The notes under the pieces: model-generated
What the model was told of the DNA's origin: nothing
Seen by the model: the letters and a program-made list of their open reading frames with translations, nothing else
Databases searched by the model: none
From: Euclidia mi
Lineage: Eukaryota > Arthropoda > Insecta > Lepidoptera > Erebidae
Reading direction: 5' to 3'
DNA length: 64,000 nt
NCBI GenBank assembly: GCA_944739405.2
Contig: OX123185.2
Coordinates: 4,275,840-4,339,839, forward strand
Program-made: the position numbers and the translations under genes
Shown here: one piece after another, positions 57,831-64,000 of the stretch
Position numbering within the stretch: position 1 is the first letter of the stretch
Layout of the letters: the number at the start of each line of letters is the position of its first letter

Positions 57831-58627
57831 ACTTTGTCTTAATGCTCTATCTGCTTTCATTCTTGTTATTGCGTACAAGACCACTACCATTGAAAAATGA
57901 TCTAGAAGATTATGGATAATATGGTTGAAGCGAGATATAGCATGTTTTAGATCTAACATTACTATGTGATGTTGCTGTTGAAACTGTAAGGAATTCCTAG
58001 TACCTATTATACTTACTAGGCTTTTAATTTTTAGCTCAAACGATGAATTTCAAACTATGTGATTAGGCATGCTATAATAACGCTAAAAGCATGCCATGCT
58101 GCGCTTTCCTGTCGCAATATGCTGTGTTTGTGTCCTGTGCTTAAGTCCAGTTGCTATACGCCTGTAAGACATAAAATAAGTTATACTTGACTTAGTTTCA
58201 AAGATAGATTAATGTTTACCGTAGGTGCGGCACTAATCCATCTTGAAAAATGCCGTGTACTGTTTGTTTTAACTTCCCCATCTGAAGTTAGCGAACTAAG
58301 TTCCACATAATTTGATTGTAAAATGACATGAGAAATTCTTTGAGCAAACTGGAAAAAATGCCCAAGACAAATCACTGTTGTAATATACAGAGTGGAAATT
58401 ATAATATACAGCCAGCAGACTATATATAAGTCGCATATACCGATCAGACTTTCTAGATATTAAATTTTGCTAATGCATTGTATTTCTTGACAACAAAACG
58501 AAAAATATGTAGACAGTTGATACGACAAAAAGGATTTTAAACTAGTTATTGTTCACGGCTTCGCACGCGCATGTAAAGTAATACTGAAATTATCAACGTA
58601 TTTCTTTTTCATCATACATCTATAGAG
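57831..58627. other. Non-coding stretch
   Basis: Nothing recognised. Confidence 0.4.
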
Positions 58628-58655
58628 ACTGCACGGTTGGCGTAGCGCCTTAAGG
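58628..58655 (+). mobile_element. Isolated SINE head S fragment
   Basis: GACTGCACGGTTGGCGTAGC matches the first 20 bases of the SINEs at 38914 and 40378, after which GCCTTAAGGCGC departs. Only the head tip is present. Confidence 0.5.
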
Positions 58656-59666
58656 CGCTGTTATACCTCAGAAGCCGTGAAACACCAAATTTTTCGTCGC
58701 GCATCTAGCCATAACGGTACATATAACAAACTAGCAAAAAATAGAGCTTAAAGTCAAAAATCTGAACAAAAGACTTTTGAAAGAATTTTTCATGTAAGTA
58801 AAATAGAATCACGGTAAAAAAATCACAAAATCGAGGCAGAAAATAATCTTTCGTCTCACTGTTTGCAATATTTTGATCGTAAGCTGTCATATTTTATTTG
58901 ATAATATTGTAGGAAATCTAATTAACTAAAGAATCACCCTATTTATTTTCATATTATACGTGTATATTTTGTAAAATTAAATAAAATCTACCAAACGTCT
59001 ATGATTTTGACGCTCGGTAGATCCCATCAATATCAAACGCTTCAGCAATTTAAACCTTATTAGCATAAGCGGTGTACTGAGTGTCAGTTGCTAGTTTACG
59101 CCCCGCCCAGACCTCATCATTCGGCTATGAGCTCTGTGAGAGATAGGTCATGTCGCTTGCGTCTCCGCTGCACGAAATTTTACGTAAACCTGTTTGTTAT
59201 TTTAATACGCCGATTTGAGTTCGTAATTTCATGTTTTATGTTATAGACTGAATACTTTGAATCAAATAAGCTTTTCATGTAACTATGGGCACATAATTAG
59301 GACCTAAGTTTATACTCTTGTTGCGTTTAATGTGTTATTGTTTCTGTGCTTATAAATATATAATTAGAAGAATAAAATATGGACAATTAGAGAAATGAAG
59401 TTGTACGAAGGATTTGTACAAGAAAGCGTCGTAATAAAATAGAAATTCATCCATGACCAAGTGATTATGAAATAAGTAACCTTTTTTACACAAATTATTT
59501 TCATAATAGTCTTTTATGACTAACTATGTAATAGATTATCGATTATGCATAATATAATTATATAAATTATTCTCACAATACATAACTGCCACAGTTTTCA
59601 ATTTTTGAAAGAGTAATAACATAAAATCGAATAATTTTATGTACCTATATTGCAAATTCATTAGCT
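58656..59666. other. Non-coding stretch
   Basis: AT-rich; nothing recognised. Confidence 0.4.
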
Positions 59667-59678
59667 TGTCAGAGCGCC

Positions 59679-60080
59679 GTGTGGTTGACGGCATAGAATA
59701 CAAGTGTCACCACCCCCTCTCTTCCCGTGGGTGTCGTAAGAGGCGACTAAGGGATAACACGATGCAAATACCATCTTTGCATAGAGACGGAAAACTCGAC
59801 ATCAAACCCTATACGACTGCCTCGTTGGTCTCGCGGCATAAATGTGCGCGTGAGATCGGGAGGTCCCGGGTTCGATTCCTGGGTCGGGCAGTGTTATTGG
59901 GTTTTTCTGTCACGAAATTCTCAGTAACAGCACGGAGTCTGGAAATGTGCCCGGTACGGCAATAGGCTCGCCCCTTATTACGTGGGACTAAAGTATATCT
60001 GGCGAAAAGTGGGTGTAGAAATACACCTCTGCCTACCCCTTCGGGGATAAAAGGCGTGACGATATGTATGTATGTATGTA
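59679..60080 (+). mobile_element. Composite SINE (head P + head G + tail I), recent
   Basis: Same structure as 10410-10817 and different at only about six to eight positions over 400 bp plus the tail length. B box GGTTCGATTCC at 59869-59879. A 12-bp perfect duplication TGTCAGAGCGCC at 59667-59678 and 60081-60092. The tail is a GTAT run. Confidence 0.94.
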
Positions 60081-60092
60081 TGTCAGAGCGCC

Positions 60093-60393
60093 TGGAGCGC
60101 TAAGATGCCGCCACGGCGAACAAGAAACAGCGCTAATATGGCGCTCCGCAATCCGCACACAAGCGGTAACGAATGTTGTATTCTTGTGTTGTGAACATAA
60201 ACCTATTTAGGTACATCGGGTAAAACTTTGATTATTCATAAACTATTAGGTATGTCTCAGTACATCTAATATCTTTTTAATTTCTAAAATCAATCATTTA
60301 TACGTAAGAAGGTGACTTCTCTGTTTGCTATAACACAAGATATAGTATTTTTTTAATAATAAAGTACGTAACTAATTATCTTTATTGTAATTA
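60093..60393. other. Short non-coding interval
   Basis: Nothing recognised. The sequence before 60394 ends ATTGTAATTACAG, which resembles a splice acceptor in front of the YqaJ-like pseudogene. Confidence 0.4.
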
Positions 60394-61330
60394 CAGTGAA
60401 GTTAAAGATAACAGTTCTGCAACGTCTTACACACATTTGACTGAAGATGATTTGACAAGAAATGCCAAACAATTTTTTTAACAAATTTGACTCAAATTCC
60501 GTAGTGATAAGCAAAAATTACAAGAGGGATAGCAGTGACTGGTTCGAATTGCGTAAGAATATATTGACAGAATGAAATTTAGGTATAGTGGTAAAAAGAA
60601 GAGATAACAGCAGTAAAGCCAACTTAGTAAAAAATATTTTGTACAATTAAAATATTCGCAATGTAAAATTAGTTGCGCATGAAACCTAAAATGAACAACT
60701 GGCGAAGCAAGACAATGTAACAATCGAGCCTTGTGGATTATCCGTTTATTGGTGCCACGCCAGATGAATTAATAGGTCCAAACACGTTTGTTGAAATTTA
60801 ATGTTCTATAGTTGCCTATAAGAATGGCCTGGAGAATAGTATAAGAGCAAATAAAAAACAAATATGGAAATATGATAAAAAAGTGAACTGACTAGTCTAA
60901 ACAAATATTGTAATTGTTATTACCAAATTCAGGGGCAACGCCACGTTACACGCAAACAAAAGTGTTTATTTGCTGTGTAGAGTGGCGAAAGTATACCACT
61001 AAAAATAGAAATTATAGAAAGAGATTATGTTTTCTGGGAGAAGAAAAGCTTATGGCGTTTTATATGAATTGGCAGTTGCCTGAAATTGTTGATTCTCGTC
61101 AAGCTCAAGGGATGGCGTTGTGAGATCACGGAGAGGAAAATGTTTCATCAGTGCTTGAAATTTCTACAATACCAAGCCTTAAAAGGAAAGTAAATGAAAC
61201 TGTGCCTCGTGAACAAAAGCAAATAATAAGTATTGAAGCCTTATCACCTCACACACTGCCTTTAACATTCGATGAGAATGAAGAAAACCTGCCGGGTTGT
61301 AGCAGACAGCTAACTTTTAATGAGCTGTAA
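60394..61330 (+). pseudogene. YqaJ-type (lambda exonuclease-like) nuclease, broken
   Basis: Across frames one can read LTEDDLTRNAKQFF, SSDWFELRKNILTE*NLGIVV, RRDNSSKANLVKNILYN, YPFIGATPDELIGPNTFVEI, YYQIQGQRHVTRKQKCLFAV and VFWEEKLMAFYMNWQLPEI, then a C-terminal tail ending RQLTFNEL. This follows the YqaJ family order: W-x-x-x-R start, the GATPDGL and VEIKCP nuclease core, then YYQVQGQLHVT. Lesions include a frameshift at 60479, TGA at 60573-60575, a deletion around 60735, a stop replacing the lysine of VEIK and TGA near 61121. Related genes are carried by some eukaryotic DNA transposons, so it is probably a transposon passenger. No transposase or inverted ends were found. Confidence 0.8.
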
Positions 61331-62315
61331 ACTCTGTATTTCGTTAATAAATGATAAATGAATATAAATAAATATCTTTTAATATTTATTTTCTTTGAAA
61401 CAACACATATTTGAAGCGAAAGAAAATTTTTCTATTTTTCCATACAAACATGTATGAGGAGAGCTAACGAAAAAGCAGTCACTCAAATTCTAATTCTATA
61501 ATTTTCTAAGCGACATATGTAGTAGTATCTCATGAATAAGGTATATCCACATATATTTTTGAGGTTTCATCTATTTTGAAAAATAATAATGGGTTGGGTT
61601 TCGAAGTGAGTCGCCTAAATTTTAAGGTATTGGTAGTGTAGGCTGCTTAAGGGAGTTCGTTTTAATCCCCTAAAAGTAATTTTGGCTGCCAGAGTTGGGT
61701 CTAAATATTTTTAAACAATTTCCAAAATTGCATAAATACTTCGGCAATTATGCAAAACGGAACGTAGTTTTTATACTTTAGTACAGTTTTACAAATGCCA
61801 TTTTTAGGTTTTATGTGAAAAACGTGAAACGAAACGCAAAACTGCCATCTTGGAATGATCATATTGACAGCTAATGTCAAATGTGTGCGTCATTGCTTTC
61901 GAGTGCCTAGGGTTAGGTGCGACTGTAATAAGTAACTAAATAGGTTATGTTAGGTTCTCTTTTGACCCTTAATACGAAAATAGGAGCCCTTCGCAGGGCT
62001 CCGTCAACCTTAGTTTATTAAACTAGTGTGATGAACGTGGAAGTTGGCAGTGCCATACACACCGATGTTTGGAGTTTTTTTTTTCAGACGAAACCAAGTA
62101 TTTCCGGCAAGTGAAAATGGTGAGGGGGGTTTCAAGACCTCCCCTCCTCCCTCTCCAATCACTCACAACCCCTAAAAACGGCGACGTATTTCGAAACCTT
62201 TACGGCAATAATTATGCCTATAATAATAAAAGAAATCAACTTTTACTAAACTTCAATTATCTCGTATCTCGCTTTAGTTGAGATACGGCTTTTGCGCTTA
62301 GTAGAGCAGTATTGT
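61331..62315. other. Non-coding stretch
   Basis: Nothing firmly recognised. GGAGCCCTTCGCAGGGCTCC (61983-62002) is a short perfect inverted sequence that resembles the right end of the GGTTCCGTACC-type repeats. Confidence 0.4.
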
Positions 62316-62410
62316 GTTTTTTAGAGTACCGTAGCCAAAAATTGTAAAAAATGAACCCGTATAGATTCGCAATGTCTGTCTGTCTGTCCGCCCGTATGTC
62401 ACAGCCAAAT
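62316..62410 (+). repeat. Fragment related to the 'GGTTCCGTACC' repeat
   Basis: TTTTTAGAGTACCGTAGCCA, then GAACCCGTATAGATTCG and TGTCTGTCTGTCTGTCCG: the left end of the same subfamily as 36877. Confidence 0.6.
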
Positions 62411-62883
62411 TATTGCAAAACAGATTTGAAAACTGGCAGGAATGGAATTAGATGTAGGTATTGTATGAACTGCTTCACTATTTTTATACAAAAACAAAAC
62501 AAACATAATTATGGCCTCACCATACATGGCACTGACTTAATTATTTTTATCATCTTACGGCACGTAGGTATTTACCTACTTTCGTCAACTATTAATACCT
62601 ATAACGTCTAATGTAAACCAGTTATGCTCATGGCTGCACTGAGAACAAAAAATGCGCTATGCCTATATTGTACAAACAGATTGATGTATGTAATATAAAT
62701 TTTAATATCAGTATCTCAATTCAATATGCTAAAACATTTTGCTTGCGATTTTGAAATATTGGAATACGGATGTCGCCAGAATACGGCCGCACGCGACGAG
62801 AATGAAGGGGGGCGCCCCGCAGTAGACGGAGCTAAGCTCCCTTCACCTCCCCTGCTTCACCCCCTCATTTACCAAAACAGTCG
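62411..62883. other. Non-coding stretch
   Basis: Nothing recognised. Bases 62785-62870 are GC- and C-rich. Confidence 0.4.
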
Positions 62884-63078
62884 CTTAGGACAGCGCCTTA
62901 AGCGGGCGCCTCAGCGCTTGCCACAATGTCGAATGTTGTGGGTTCGATTTCCACACGAGACAACACTTTGTGTGATTCGTAAATTGTTGTTTCGAGTCTG
63001 GGTGTGCATTGTGTCCATTATTATATGTTTGTAAAGTCCCCGCTACATAGGATTTAGTCATAATGTGGGAGTTATATA
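62884..63078 (+). mobile_element. tRNA-derived SINE (head S + tail IV), diverged
   Basis: TAAGCGGGCGCCTCAGCG, GTTGTGGGTTCGATTTCCAC (B box with one extra T), CGAGACAACACTTTGTGTGA, CGAGTCTGGGTGTGCATTG. The first ~10 bases before the A box are altered (TTAGGACAGCGCC). Confidence 0.78.
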
Positions 63079-63541
63079 AAGTGTAAAAAATAATATTTGT
63101 GTTCCTTACTAAAAACTTACACCGTGGTAACATTTTAAATTTATATTCCTTTAAGTTTTTTCCTTCTCCTTTTTGTTTACGTAGCAATAGGTATGTATGA
63201 CACATGACCGTCTCGAAATTCTAATGTATTCGTGTTCCGAAATTCGTCAAATTTGGTTCAGCTACTTTGACCACAAAAAGGGAATAGGTATACAAATATG
63301 TACTATAGTCCATTGCTAATAATATTAATAGGCATTTTCGGAGTTTTCAAACACTGTTAGAAAATACTAAAGAAAAATCAATTCAGCGATATTTGTTATA
63401 CCTAACTAAAGTAGCATGTGTGGACACAGTACAAACAAAAAAGCGTGGATTATGTTACAAAACACTTGGCGTATGTCATACAATTTATAACAGTAATATG
63501 TCGGGGATTCTTTATACTTTTTATCGCTCAGCTATTTTTCT
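63079..63541. other. Non-coding stretch
   Basis: Nothing recognised. Confidence 0.4.
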
Positions 63542-63549
63542 GCACTAAC

Positions 63550-63879
63550 CACAGATATAGATCTACATAGATAACGCAACTATCACGATTTGTATAACCA
63601 AGCGTGCCGACTTTTTAATACCTACTGTGACGTTGCCTGTATCACGAAGTCGAAGCGATGCGCGACAGTATCGCTTGTGCGATATTCATCGTCTCCTAAT
63701 ACACAACGTCAGATCAAACGTCCGAAGCAAACGCGGCAACGTAATGTGAATAAAGTTTACTTAACGGTAAAACGGACGCGCGGGGACTGAAGTTAGTGGC
63801 GACCAAGCTCGACGCTTGGTCGGAGTTCAGACACGCGAAGTGCATGCATTTGCGTTATCCATGTAGATCTATGTCTGTG
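63550..63879. mobile_element. hAT-type MITE, 330 bp
   Basis: Inverted ends of about 31 bp (CACAGATATAGATCTACATA... at 63550 and its complement at 63849-63879, about 90% paired). An 8-bp duplication GCACTAAC at 63542-63549 and 63880-63887 is the size made by hAT transposases. The interior is GC-richer and includes a CGACCAAGC/GCTTGGTCG hairpin near 63801-63823. No transposase is encoded. Confidence 0.92.
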
Positions 63880-64000
63880 GCACTAACGTAAATATTTTCT
63901 AGCACAAGAGCTATGAAAGAGGTAATGGAAGATGTTAGTCTTCACTTATAATGTTAAACTTTAACTTTACATGTGGGTAGTCAGAGCAATAACACCAAAA

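Overview
The window looks like AT-rich, repeat-packed intergenic or intronic DNA from a moth or butterfly. That assignment is an inference. It rests on the LINEs and Penelope-like elements, on several tRNA-derived SINE families with the (CTACCCCTTCGGGG)-type and (GATGATG)-type 3' ends familiar from Lepidoptera, and on short Helitrons with CTAG ends. No host protein gene and no genuine tRNA, rRNA or CRISPR locus could be recognised. Almost every coding trace belongs to a decayed transposable element.

Layout. 1-4.2 kb: a ~680-bp repeat present twice, the second copy split by a SINE with a clean target duplication, and between them an RTE-type LINE in the inverted arrangement expected of twin priming. 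4.2-6.8 kb: a 5'-truncated CR1/Jockey-type LINE (copy A) with a long 3'UTR, followed at once by a GC-rich foldback MITE. 8.4-14.6 kb: a nested stack. A ~170-bp Helitron was entered by a nearly full-length 6-kb LINE (copy B, minus strand), which itself holds a SINE in ORF2 and a 529-bp repeat in ORF1. 15-21.8 kb: RTE and SINE fragments in otherwise featureless DNA. 21.8-23.7 kb and 32.5-34.6 kb (opposite strands): two copies of one ~2-kb composite made of a long hairpin, a PIF1-like helicase fragment, a dinucleotide repeat and three tandem end motifs. 23.9-29.1 kb: Penelope-like ends, a 1.3-kb Helitron with an internal minisatellite, LINE copy C and a Penelope-like C-terminus. 30-44 kb: SINEs of several mosaic types. 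44-49 kb: LINE copy D, with a reverse-transcriptase fragment fused in frame to its ORF1. 50.6-52 kb: LINE copies F and G. 53.6 kb: a SINE. 55.7-56.5 kb: a solo LTR. 57.5 kb: a 3'UTR-only LINE (E). 59.7 kb: a SINE nearly identical to the one at 10.4 kb. 60.4-61.3 kb: a broken YqaJ-type exonuclease gene. 63.5-63.9 kb: a hAT-type MITE with an 8-bp target duplication.

The most interesting signals are these. (1) In the helicase composite, the hairpin arms are 97-99% alike within each copy, but the middle of the arm is unrelated between copies, so the arms are being rewritten together. (2) The SINEs are built from interchangeable heads and tails. (3) LINE D has a chimeric ORF1. (4) A 177-bp structured 3'UTR block is far more conserved between LINEs A and D than their coding sequence. 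All identities were counted by eye.
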